Shown one piece after another: positions 39,601 through 53,500 of a stretch of DNA of 64,000 bases. The DNA is taken from positions 60,706,870 through 60,770,869 of the forward strand of contig CM049307.1 in assembly GCA_026874595.1 (NCBI GenBank), given 5' to 3'. Within the stretch, counting starts at the first letter, position 1. Each line of letters begins with the position of its first letter. This stretch comes from Sipunculus nudus. Lineage: Eukaryota > Annelida > Sipuncula > Golfingiida > Sipunculidae. Position numbers and translations under genes: made by a program. The notes below the pieces were generated by a model, which ran no database searches, was not told the origin of the DNA, and saw nothing but the letters and a program-made list of their open reading frames with translations.

Positions 39601-42600
39601 CCCCCCCCCCCCCCCCCACCACAAAAATCTGAAAGCCGTCCAAGTTGTATACATATGCAAAATTTAAGGCAGATAAGTCAAACCAGTACATGTATATGAG
39701 TGATTTTAGCCCGTGGCAGACAAACAGATGGACGCGGAGCAAAAATGGTTGCAGGTGATGCCACCAGTTTTGTGTATGATAAAGAGCTATGTGAGAACTA
39801 TACACATGCAAAACTTTGGCCCAATCGGTCAAACGGTTCCCAAGATATGAGCTTGGATGTCTGCTGCATAAACTAGAATGCAGGTGGCACCAACTGTCAT
39901 AAAATCAAGAGAGCTGTCGGGGATGTATAAACCTGCAAAATTTTAGGCAGATATGTCAAACCACTGCCAAGATATGAGTGATTTTATCCCATGGCAGACA
40001 AACAGACAGGAGCTGTGCAAAAATGGCTGCAGGTGGCGCCACCAGTTTTGCGAATGATGAAGAGCTATGTGAGATCTATACACATGCAAAATTTTGGCCA
40101 AATCGGTCAAATGGTTCCCGAGATATGAGCTTGGATGTCTGCAGCGTAAACGTGAACGTAGGTGGCGCCACCTGTCATAAAATCAGAAAAGCTATCCAGG
40201 ATGTATACGCATGCCGAATTTCAGGTGAATTAGTCAAGTCACTGCAGAGATATGAGTGATTTTAACCCAAGGCAGACGAACAGATGGACACTGTGCAAAC
40301 ATGGTTGCAGGTGGCGCCACCATTTTTTGTGTATGTTATTAAGCTCTCCAAGGGCTACATTTGTGCAAAAAAAATTTTCTGATCGGTCAAACGGTTTTCG
40401 AGATATGAGCTTGGATGTCTGCAGCGTAAACGTGAATGTAGGTGGCGCCACCTGTCATAAAATCAGATGAGCTATCCAGGATATTTACGCATGCTGAATT
40501 TCAGGTGAATTAGTCAAGTCACTGCAGAGATATGAGTGATTTTAACCCAAGGCAGACGAACAGATGGACACTGTGCAAACATGGTTGCAGGTGGCACCAC
40601 CATTTTTTTGTGTATGTTATAAAGCTCTCCAAGGGCTACATTTGTGCAAAAAAATTTTCCTGATCTGTCAAACGGTTCCCTAGATATGAGCTTGGATGTC
40701 TGCAGCGTAAACGTGAATGTAGGTGGCGCCACCTGTTATAAAATCAGAAAAGCTATCCAGGATGTTTACGCATGCCGAATTTCAGGTGAATTAGTCTAGT
40801 CACTGCAGAGATATGAGTGATTTTAACCCAAGGCAGACAAACAGATGGACACTGTGCAAACATGGTTGCAGGTGGCGCCACCATTTTTTGTGTATGTTAT
40901 AAAGCTCTCCAAGGGCTACATTTGTGCAAAAAAATTTTTCTGATCGGTCAAATGGTTTTCGAGATATGAACTTGGATGTCTGCAGCGTTAACGTGAATGT
41001 AGGTGGCGCCACCTGTCATAAAATCAGAAAAGCTATCCATGATGTATACGCATGCCGAATTTCAGGTGAATTAGTCAAGTCACTGCAGAGATATGAGTGA
41101 TTTTAACCCAAGGCAGATGAACAGATGGACACTGTGCAAACATGGTTGCAGGTGGTGCCACCATTTTTTGTGTATGTTATAAAGCTCTCCAAGGGCTACA
41201 TTTGTGCAAAAAAAATTTCCTGATCGGTCGAACGGTTCCCGAGATATGTGGGTATATGTGTGGAAACAGACGCACAAACGGACGCAGAGCGCAGAGGAAA
41301 GGTGAGAGGTCAAAACAAAATCGGGGAACAGCAGTTCACATGTGACCCGAACATAATCCCGGGTATCGTAAAATTCCGCCCAGCGGTTACGGAGGAGTTC
41401 TATGGAAACCTACGCGGGGCGGCGTGCAGCTGAAAACATAGTATCCGCAAAACTCTGTTTTGGCGGATACAATTAAGCATGTGGTAAATATTACACTGTG
41501 AACACATTGCTTAAACAAGCAAACAGTGATACAAACCATTTACCAATCAATATCATATGAAGGATACAGGTTAAATCCCTTCAAAGAAAAAAAATAAGAT
41601 TCTAACTCAACCCCCTTGGTTCCCAGTAGACATAGATATTTCACATTCATCTCAACCAACTTCTTCTTAGTTGACAGACCTAATGATTTTTTCTCAGAGA
41701 GGAAAAACATGACATTTATTGATTGATATATCTTCTGCAGCCTAAGGCCTCCTCTGAGAGAGTTACAACATCAAAGCTCCTAAAAAAACAGGTAGCAACT
41801 AATGGATTAAGTGATGACAACACATCCTGACATCACCATGAATGCATGAGGAAGACAGCGTATTCATAACAAGTGCTGTGATATTTTCCTGACAGATACA
41901 TGTACGTAACGTGTTCCCAAGTCTCATCCGTCACAGAGTGACAGGGATGATTTTCCCGGTGCTCAGGTGTGCACACCTGAAGACCTCCTCAGGTATTAAG
42001 GAGACACTGAGGGCTGGGTTAATATCGACCAGGCATGGCAGCTACCGGGTTCCAGGTGGGGCACAGGGATAATAGATAATCAATATCCACCCTGAGTGTC
42101 CACACAACTGTCAGTCACATTGTCCCCTGCTGTGCTGCTGTCCAATGTACCAGGTCAATTGCTCACAATTGATACAGGAGCAAGTGACAGTGCACCCATG
42201 GTGTCCTCTTTGACCACTAATGAGATCATCTGTGTATCCCAAAGGAAAATACTGAGCTCAGATGGCAGCTGCTCATTGTGTTTTTGCTGGTTTTAAAGAG
42301 AACTACTGGGGGGTGGTGCCAGATGGTCTGAGGACAATAGCATCCAGTATCTTGAAGCATTAATTACACACATTAGCATCTTCATCAATACTCCCTGCTG
42401 ATGGATTGGTGCATCCATTATATATTAAATACTGTCCAGACCAAGCCTCAGGGCATATAGCAACAAATAAACAATAATCAGCATAAGCATTACCAAGCTT
42501 AATATAACATATAATATATACTAATGACTCCTTGAGGTCTGCCTAGAGAAATCAATGCATTCCTCTGCCTGCTTTTCATTTTAGAATCCTTCCTTTACAG

Positions 42601-45600
42601 TTGTTGAATTTTTCAGTATCACATGTTAAGTCAGCATTATAAATCATGTATGTTAAAAAATTTTTGGTAAAAGTGCTGTATAGGTGATCTGCCTAAGACT
42701 GCCTTCCTTACTGATGGTCTGTATTTTTTTTCTTGCTCCCACAAGGTCTTCACCTGATGATTCCATCAACATGGAGAAATTCCTGTTATATTCACATAAA
42801 AATAAGGCAAAACAAGTTTACATAAAAGGAAAAATTAAAGAAGAGATAGGCCAGTTAGTGGCAGGTCAATGAAATTTCACTTTTACTTTTAAAATGATGG
42901 TATGTGGTATAAAAAATAATAAAAACATATTAGAAGTACCTGAAGTTTTGCTGTCACTTAATTATGCAATTACAATTTACATTCAGATGGATGTCTTTTA
43001 CCCTGGTTATATATGAAAATACTGTCAGAACTATTTTAACTGTAAATATTAAAAACTTAGGAACCCGGATTCCATAAGTATTATACCCTGCTTTACTTTG
43101 TTATGAACAGAATGAAAACACATCTCCTGCAAGTAGTACTCAAGCTAGATTACAAGCAAACTGGTGGTATCAGCCATTTTTTTCAGACATTTAATGCATC
43201 AAAACCACACATGCATAACCATAGCTTTAAAGTGTGTCAAGTGGCAAAGCTTTTTTGTGATTCAGGCATCATAACAGATAAACATCCCCATGATATCAAG
43301 AACAGAGGATAATACAACAAAGCATTTACAGCAAGCCATCAGCTGAAACCTCAATTAATCAATTAAAGTGGGCATACCTGAGCATGCCATGATACTATCT
43401 GTTTCTGCAGGACATGGTGAGGACAGACACCTGCCCTGTGGGTGTGGCAACTCAACAACAACAGGTATGAACAATCCACCACCTGATGAGGTGATCAGCC
43501 AGCCCCTCCACCTTACGCTCAATAAAATCCAAAGAATCCTTGGTGATCAGACTAGTAAACAAGTGCCCCTCCCTTTAATCTTGTTCACAACAGTTGAACA
43601 ATACTTTCATTCAGAGTTGCACTGGGCTTTAAAGAAGTAAGAATTTTTCTGCAACACACACAAAGCATAGTGGTTAGAAGGCACCTAAACTTCATTTTTT
43701 TTTTATTATTTATTGCTTCCACTGGGAGGGTATGCGTTAATTGCTCTTTGTGTGTTTGTGTGTGGTCACAGCATGACTTGAACAATCCTAAACAGAATCT
43801 CATGCAATTTTCAGGGCATTTTTTGCAATGGGCCAATTAAAAGAATAGATAGACTTGTTCACATACAACCCTCTATTATATTCCATTTGTATTTTGTAAA
43901 TTTTACAGTACTGTCGTAAATTGCTGTTGTACTGATGATACTGGTACAATGTCTGGAAAGACCATGCCAGCACCCCCGACTCAACATGAATTAGACCTTA
44001 CAGGTAAAGCTCATTCAGATGGCTGAGAGCCAAGGGATAAATTTGTGCAAGTTTGAAATCACACTATAATCAACTGTTATTCATTTTATTTATATATCTG
44101 AAATTCATTTTATTCATATATCAGCATGCATATAGAATTATACATAAACATGTGTAAGCACAAAATTACAAAATACATTTAACACAAAGATCTTTCCTTT
44201 TTATAAAATATATATCTAATTGATGGTCAAAAAGGTGGTCTAATGTGTATACTTCTGTCATACATATGTCTTCTAGGTTTGTGCAGTTCTTATATTTCAA
44301 AACCTGCCGAATAAGACCACCTGTCTTTTACAACCACTTGAGTGGTCGCATTAGAAAGGTTCGACTGTATACTTCATTGATTATTATTATTTGATTCAAA
44401 ATCAAATTTTGCACCAAGTGTCTGATTGACCTCAAAGACTAAGTCATCAGTCATCAACTATCATGAATTTATCCTTTCAGTGTTGCATGTTTTCAGACAT
44501 TTTATTTAATACATCCTTTTTTATACCCAAAACAGTTGTATGTATTTATTTATTAACACTGAACAGCAAACAAAATCTTTAATATAAACATTTTAAAAGA
44601 AGGAAAGATGATAATTTTTTTTTAATTAATCAAGGGACATCTTTAAAAGAGTTAAATTTTGCTTTAAATCTCAAAAGCTTCCAACCAACTACAACACATC
44701 TTAATATGACAGATCTGATAGAGATTATTCTTAGGATTGGTCCAGTCAGAGACCATGTTTAATAATCATCAACAACAAGTAAATCAGGCATCTGCCTCTT
44801 AAAATACTAATAGGGACCTTCATAAAAAAATAACGGGAGACTCCATATATATATATGCTTAAGAAACACTTGTGAATATCAAATATACAGGTATGAGTAC
44901 AGTTTTACACACACTCATATTCTGTCAGCATCAGAGGCAGACTTGAGTGGAGGGACTGCAGGAACCTAACAACCTGTAAGCCTCTGATTATCAAAGACTT
45001 TCTGTACCAGTATAGGCCTATCTACAACATACAATGCTAATTTGTTCATACTGACCACTTGTGCTTTGCAAGGCTATGTTTTATACTATCAACAATCAAA
45101 TAAGAATTTTGTACTGTTTACATGAAATTCATAACATTACACCTATTGGTTATATCCCAGGGCACTATTTGATACTTTGATTAACACATTCAATGGCAGG
45201 CTTAAAATTATCAATTGTCTGAGGCAATGACTGCATTTAGGGGTAAACAAACTGTTTTCTTACTGTAATATAGCTGTACACAAGCTGCTTGTATTAAAGA
45301 TTCATATAAGCATTTAATTAAGCCTAATATATAATTTACTTCATACAAAATTACATAATAATGGAATTTAAAAGTTTTTCATTAAAGGCTTAATGTAAAT
45401 TTCCTGTATTATGCCTTTAATAAACAAAAACAGTATCCAAGAAAAACATCTGGTTTAAATGTGTTCATTAAAGAGTCAAGGGAAAAACAGTTTTATATGA
45501 AAAAAACCTAAGATCATAGTCCTGAGTCATCCTGAGAAGATCCTGTTTCTGTGGAAGTGCAGGCATATAAAAATTTACTTAATAGTCAGCAAATATACAG

Positions 45601-48600
45601 GTGAAATATTTTTTAATAAAACTAATGTGGTTGGTTGGGCTTGTTCTCACTCCCATAACAGATGTAAATGTCTGTCTCCTCATAGCTTTTAGGGCTCATA
45701 TTCATATGTGCAATTGACTCTTACAGCAAGGTCAGTTTAAAAATAACAAATAAACATCTACTTTTGCTTGTACATGTATATGAAAAAATGATCTAAAGGG
45801 TTTGGGTAAAATGGCTAAATGTAAATCCTATTTTTAAATTTTCAAAATCAACAAAATAAGGGCAAAACATGGAGGGAAAGCATATTATACTCCTCTGAAC
45901 AGGGTGGATATTGGATACATATATAAATTTATACACATCTGTGTGCCTGCGTGTGAATCTGGAGCACATATTAAGAGATGTTTAATGTAGTGGACAATGT
46001 TGACTCTGGTAACTAATGGGCCTGCTCAAACATTGGACCATCCTGGCTGGTTTTCCTGCATGAGTAGCACTGATCAATGTAGACTGCTGGTCCTCCACAG
46101 ATCCGGATACCTGTCCAAACAAGTGACCCCCCCCCCCCCATGAGCCTGATCTGGTATTAACATATGACATCAAAGCACTGACAAGCACTACAGAATTAAG
46201 GTCATGGTAAACATGATGGATATCTCCAGTGTTCTATCTCTCAAATCTCACCTCAACCAGCATAAAAAGCTCATGTGACATATCAACACCTGTCTTTATT
46301 GATCCTGCTGTTATTGGGGTACAGTGGAGCATCATTTATCTGAAGCCCGTTAATTTGAAAATTTGTTTATCCAAAATTGGAAACTCAGAACAGAAATTTT
46401 CATTGTCTATCTGAAATCCAAACACTATTCAACAATGACTTGAATTTTGATTTCCAAGGGCTCATTAGCAATAATTATAATTTTTATTTATTTTACATGG
46501 TAAATTAACAAAATTTATTGAAAACCTGACAAACATTCTGTTGCCAATATTAATCATGAACACTAGCATCAATAATTCATACCTGTCAACCATTCATACC
46601 TGTAGAATCCAGTGCTCATTGGCAGGTTGGTCATCATGGTGAATTGCGAAGAATCGTTTATCAAATCAACACCCTGTCCCCAATTCTTTATGGATAAACT
46701 ATGCTCTACTATAGTAACATGATAATGGTACAATATTAAATACCAGGTGTACTTAGGCAGCTAAAAGTGTGTTCTGATGGACTGAATGCAACACTTAATA
46801 ATAAACGCTAGCTGAAATTCCAGACTTAGTAAAAGTACAGGAATCAACTGATCCTAATAGAGCTCTCACTTATTTTCCTTGAGGGAAAGGCAAATTATAT
46901 AATGCAATTTAAGTTAAAGTATTCAAGTATTTAAGTATTCAATGTAGTAAAAGAAATAATAAATGAATCTGCTTAGTTGCTGTGTCTTATATTCATCCAC
47001 TGGACATGTAAAAAAATAAATATAAGCTAGAATGATGGGAGTCTTATTTATGTCACATCCAATTTTGTACAGGCAAAGTTTAAATAACCTGTTCAAGGCC
47101 AAAAAAAATAAAAGGTATGGTTCTCAGGCACCGCCCGCATCAATATAAACCCCAGCATCAATTCAATAGAAACTTACCAATTTTGAGCTGCAGCCGCTCG
47201 GACACAAGGTAAAATTATACCATTTTCTTTTTTATGAAGTGCTTTTACTTGTTTAGCAAAATAAATATGTTATTATCATGCTTTTCCCTTATCATTTGAC
47301 ATTTTTATCAAAACATACCAAAAAATTAAAAATAAAAAAAAACCCTCCTGCATTGATTTCTGAAAAAATGCCTGAGAACCACGCCTTTTTTTTATTTTGG
47401 CCTAACTGATGTGTTTTATATTTATTCACTGGGTGCCCATTTTTGACACAAGCACATGCCAAGGAAGGTATTACCAGATATGTTGCTAGAACTCTATATT
47501 TATTAAGGACTTCAAATTTATATTTACAAAGATGATTCAAATGAGCAGATTTGTCAACAGACGCCACTTCTAGACATCTGTTAAGGCAATCTCAAGAACT
47601 GATGGAGAAATCATGGTGCTTTATACACTTAGAACCCACCTGATGAAATCTCTAAAAGCTTAAACAGGGTTCCTGTACCTCTAGGCAAAGCAAATTTACC
47701 ACCTTTTTAAGACTTTTTAAGACCAGCTGATAGAAAATTTATGACCCTTTTATACATAGAATTTTTAATGGCCCTACCATGCTTTTAAACTACTTAAGAT
47801 CCTATCCCTTGTACTTGTAATACAAATGTATGATGAGCCTTCATTTATCAGTTAAGGAGTCCTGAGAATCTATGGAGATCTTTCTTGGACAAGTAACTGC
47901 TGCAACTTCTCCTAAACTGTTTCAAGCTTACATTCAATCACCTAACTGTTTGTACACATTCATTACATCAGGATGGGTCAATTTTAAGACCTTTTTAAGA
48001 CTTAAGTCGGGATTCCTGGCATTTTTAAGACCTTTTCAAGGCCTCAAAAATGCAAAATAAAAAATAAGACTTTTTAAGGCCCTGCAGAAACCCAGTTAAA
48101 TCCAGATAAAGTGCACAAATAAAAAGACACCTGGGGGCCATTTTCTATATTTTCAAATAAATCTAAAAAAAAAATTACACCATTTGAGAAATTTCACTAA
48201 AAAAATCCTATTCCACACCATCTATCAGATACAACAGGAGAACTTGGCCAAATGAAAACATCAACGAGGTACCAGACAAACCTGGCCAAAGTGGCACAAC
48301 CATGTTTGAAATCAAGACCAGGTAATATGCTGGTATGTATAAATGTAGTCACATAGCTTACCTATGTCACTGACTCCACCTTTCCCTGCTTCAGCTGACT
48401 GCCCTATTTTAGTAAGGCAGTCAACAAATGACTTAGCTGCCATAGCAACATCTGCAAAGTAAAAAAAAATATAAGAAGGATCCATGTTAAGAGAACCTGA
48501 GAAAACATCTGGATACATTCAATGTGAAGAAAAAAATTTGTTGAAAATGTTTCCTTATTTCTGGACTTATCATTATTAATAAAAATTGAGTAGACAACTG

Positions 48601-50464
48601 AAGAATTTACAAATTTACTGTGTTTACTGAAAGCAGATAAATGAAATAGGAAAAAAAATGTTTTCTTTCATGAAATAAACTTTAATTAATCTTATGTTAA
48701 TAACATGTACATATTTCATAACGGATGTTGGAATGTTAAATATGTGTGTAAAGGATTAATGGACATTTGAACCACTTATCAAACTTACTGTGAATAGCTT
48801 TCTGATATGCACGCCCAAATGATACAAGCTGTTTGACCCCTGGGTTGAAATTATCCAGTATATTCTGAAAAACAAGAAACAAGCAATTTTAGTCTGTGCC
48901 TTTAAAGGGCAGGTTTAACCAGCAGAAGTAACAGTAATTCTCTATCGAAATACATACACAATAATTGACAAAGCAGCATCTTGAAATTTACACAATGGTC
49001 AAAGCCTTGTGGAGTGGAAAGTCTCTGGTTTGATTGCTGTAAGTGAATAAATGGAAAAACAGTGAAACCCTGTATTAAACTTCAGACATTTGGTATACAA
49101 TGTCTTGACTATATTTTATCACTTCTGGATTATTCCTAGCCCCATGCATATAAAAGTGAACCCATAATGCTCAATAATAACATATTCTTCTTATTGTAAT
49201 GGACCTTGATCCCCATTCAATTTAGACAGTGCCACCAAACCATGGACCTATGTTTTGGTACAAATTTTTATAACTGAAAAATGATGGACCTGAATAGTTA
49301 ATGCATCATTTCTGAAATTATATATTTTTCTGAGACCTACTATGTTAATTTTATGACTTAAATAACAACACAAAATGATGAACCTAATTTTTCTTTATTC
49401 ATTCAGGATTACTATAATAATGATTGATTGAATGACATTCAAGTTTTTTCAGCAAATAAAAGCTTACATTTCCATGCAGGGTTATTTTTTAATACCTTAA
49501 TTGTCTCTGAGTGTATGCTGTTTACACAGTGTGGTGCTTTAAATATTGGATTGACAATATAAATATACAGAGGGTGAAACAGGCAACGATTTGCAATATG
49601 ACACTGATAAACTGTGCTATATGACCTGAAAATTCCACTGTTCAATGACCTCAACAAAATGTCAGGATTCAGGTCCTCTGAAGAAATGTATTGATCCTGG
49701 CATCAGAAATGAAAAAGAACCTATTAAGATACAGGAAATATAATATCACCAGCAGCACAGCCTGGACTCAGGCATGCTTAGGTGAGCATCCACGGGGGAG
49801 ATCAATGGAAACACTGAATAAACATGTTAATCACCACGAAGGCAACAAGCAAACCACCCTTCACTAACAGTAATGCCCATTTGCGAATGCTAAAGATGTC
49901 AATACTGCTGAAATGGGATGCAGGAACTGAAACAAATCCAATATTCAGCTGCCCGTCCATTGTTACCTCTTGGTGACAGTGGTACAAGTCTATTGATGTA
50001 TGCTGTCATGAGATAAAAAATATGAACTCATTTTAAATTTCTCAGTTAAAACCTGAGAGTCATTTAGTGCATTCTGCACTATACAAAAATTATTTTATAG
50101 AAGTACCAGAAAGTTCATGCCAGTCTGATCAAAGACCATATGCTGGGGAATGACCCAACATTACCTTGTTCTGGTTCTCTGACAGAAACATTTTGAAGAC
50201 TTAAGGCTACTAATTCAAATGGATTATGAATACTTTAAACAAAAACTTCACAAATTAAACTTTCCATAAATGGAAAGGTTATGTTTTATTTTCCTTTGTT
50301 CCATCTTAGTCCGTGTACTCACTACTCAGAGTTAAATATGAATGTTTTGATATCTATCTTAAGAATTTTTCTTTTAAAATATATCTCTTTGAGAGAAAGG
50401 TCAGACAGAAAATCTTTCTTTTGTTTGAGTGTAAAGGTATAATATATCTGCTATAAGGCCAAAT

Positions 50465-50534
<70 letters not shown>

Positions 50535-53500
50535 TATATTATTATCCAGTTTTTCCATACACAGCAAAGACAAAACTAAACTGAACTAGAATACTGGCAG
50601 GTCAGGAAGGACCCAGCAAAAGTCCCATAGATTTCCATTGTGGGATGAGTGTCACTTGAAATAATATTATAAAGGACCTGATTACAAACATTATTTAAAT
50701 ATCTGAACCAAGATGTAAAGATTTAAATCAGTGTTAGTCATGTACTGTATGAAGGTACAGGAGTGGAGTATCCCAAACATTGCAACAGAGGCATAATTGC
50801 ATCTGATGTACTAAACTGTCAGCCTGGTCAGCATATAAATTAGTAGGATGATCCTGTGACCTTGAACCTGTGATGTTGAAATCACTTTTGTTCTTAGCTT
50901 TTGTTAAGTAATCCAAAAGAGACAGATTTTGGATGATTTTTACAATGCCTCCACAATCTTTTTTAAGATGTGGGTCCTGTAACCTTGACCTTTTACCTCA
51001 TGACCCCAAAATCAAAGGGGTTCTAGCTTGCTTTAGTAGTGGGACATATATAAGTCAAGTTTGAATTCCAAAATCATATGTCCATCTAAACTGGAGTTAT
51101 CATCCTGAAACAAACTTGTGGACAGCTGGCTCCTGCAACCTTGACCTTAGACTTTGTAACCCCAAAATTGATAGGGATCTTCTCCTATTTGCAGGTGAGC
51201 TATTGGTGCAAGATGGAAGATATGGAATGAAAAATTTGGCTTAAATTGCATCCACAACTTTTTAAATCTGTGGGTCATGTGACCTTGACCTTTGACCTCA
51301 TGACCCCAAAATCAATTGGGTCCTAGCTTGCTTTAGTGGTTGGTCATATATTGTGAAGTCAAGTTTGAAATCCATATGTTCATCCAAACTGGAGTTATCA
51401 TCCAGAAACAAATTTGTGGATGGCCAGACAGACATACAGACTGACAGGGTGATTACTATAGAGCACCTGCTTATTCAAGCAAGGCCCTAATTATCACCAT
51501 ATAATAACCTTATCTAATAAAAGCCTCAAGCCTTGATAGGTCTGACCTTTGGGGTTCTGTTAAACATGTCTAAATTTACCAGGGCTAATATTAGTACAAT
51601 AGATGCTCACGAGGATGGATTATTACCCTTCTATTGCCACTGGCTTACATTACCATTAGTGATATCAAATTATGACCTATTACAACTAATAAGTTCTAAT
51701 ATATATTAGCAGTTCTCAGTCCAAATTGACCTTCATCTGTCAATCCTACCTGGAATTAGCTTGATAGCAGGATGGTCAGTGTAAATTAGTTTTATACGTG
51801 TCATTTTACAATGACAGACGAAAATTAATAGTCCTAGACAAGCTTTGTTAAAAATGACAATGTAATATTTTAACTTCATAATAACCTAATTAATCTATAC
51901 TGTAGTTTATTTTACAAACTATGTGTACTTAGTGAAAGGTACTTTGTTTGTTGTATCTCAGTCAGTTTCCCTGAATACAAGTCACAAATGTATGTCAATC
52001 AGAACACCTTTACATATATGTTTAAGAATTTTACATATGAATTAATATTTACCATATGTCATCTATTTTTTAAAGTTTATTTCCATATCTGGTTAACCCA
52101 ATGTGACGGAGATGGTCTCTCTCAGAAAAGTTTGGATCACAAATTTAAAATTTATACTCATATTTTATTGTTTTCTGAATAAAATAATATATTGTCAGGG
52201 ATGAAAGGATAAATGGAGTCTGACTAATTCTATCTAAGCACTCGAGTCCTAAATTAGGGCTTGATTACTTGTGCATAGGCCTGAATTTTGACACACTGAA
52301 GCATTTATTCATGTTCATCAAGTTATTTATTATATTATGCCTGTAAATCTGTTTCAAACATATCTATATAAAAAGGTGTTGTGGCAAAATAGCACATAAT
52401 TAATCACATAAAAATGAACAGATTGAAAATTATTGAAACTGTTCCCTGACTGCTGTCATGGTAATGATTACTTGATCCTGAGTTGGGTTAAATACGTACT
52501 GAGAACTCGAGTTAGAAATTTGCTACCCATTTTAGCCCTGGCCATCTTTATATATAACTTGAACATCAACTTTTTAGAATATTTACATTTAGAAGAATAC
52601 AATTTACAGCATATTTTTTTAATAAATGGCTAGGAATTCAACATATTGGAAAGTTTAACAAATTTAAATTTACTCTAATAACGAGGAAGGTTTGTTTGTT
52701 TTCCTCACGGTTGTTACATCATTATCTCTCACTGAAAATTACTTTTTCTCATAAATAACATAACAGGTGAAAATAAATTAAAATTTTATATATAATAGGA
52801 CTGGGGAGGGGTGAGGCTGCATGCTTGAATCCTTATTCTGTTATTAAGTCAGGAAAAAGCAGCAAAGGTCACAAATCTATATACCAGATCAAAATACATG
52901 CCTTGATTTTGCTGCCATTGATTTACTTTGCTGTCTGCAAGTCGTGATATTGCCAGAAAACAGGGCTCAAGATCAGGTTATCATTTCTGCTGATTCCGTG
53001 ACAGCTCAGTGAACATGCAGAGACAATGAGCTGTGTGTTTTACTTGTCTAGGTTTTTATTATGTACAGAATGTGATGTGTGGAATGTGTGTTAAGAGATT
53101 TCACATGACCCATACATATTTTCTATGTGTTGCTCTGGAATATCATACAGAACCAGTAAAATGCTACATGTAGTGATTTATTTAGCGAGATACCCATTTG
53201 CATGCAAGGTTTTTTATCCGCAGTCTACATGCCTGATCCACATTCAGTTCATGAGGAATCCTAGCTTTATTATATAAAATGGGGTTATGTGAAGCCCAGT
53301 CATAATGGAGTTGATGAAGAGGTCTCTGTTTTATTTTACTGTTACAACTGTACTGTACATGAACATTTTGGAAAGAATTTCTTATAACCTCAGGATGGAA
53401 ATCCCTAAAAATACATTTGGTTCAAGTTATTCAAAATGTTTTGTTGACCAGAACCTAGAAAAATATTCACTTCATTGCAAGTAAACAAATTTAAATGAAA

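Larger units (their letters stand above)
26426..48361. other. BAIAP2 intron 3 (21.9 kb)
   Basis: Holds the CCAAT-box minisatellite, two GGCC MITEs, the TTAA MITE, family A copies 2 and 3, family B copies 2 and 3, the family F array, the hAT-like element and a CAGTGGAGC MITE. In the remaining stretches (about 29210-31190, 31920-33430 and 41471-46320) I saw no gene. The 119-codon ORF at 38611-38970 has no recognisable domain. Confidence 0.75.

Noticed and set aside
40239-41345. Repeated ORFs of about 70 codons (MAPPTFTFTLQTSK-like) on the minus strand
   Set aside because: Translation of the 280-bp family B dimers, not proteins.
48362-48518. Start of the exon 3 ORF at 48518 (MYPDVFSG..)
   Set aside because: Intronic read-through upstream of the TTTGCAG acceptor at 48452. 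Phase and homology require entry at 48451.
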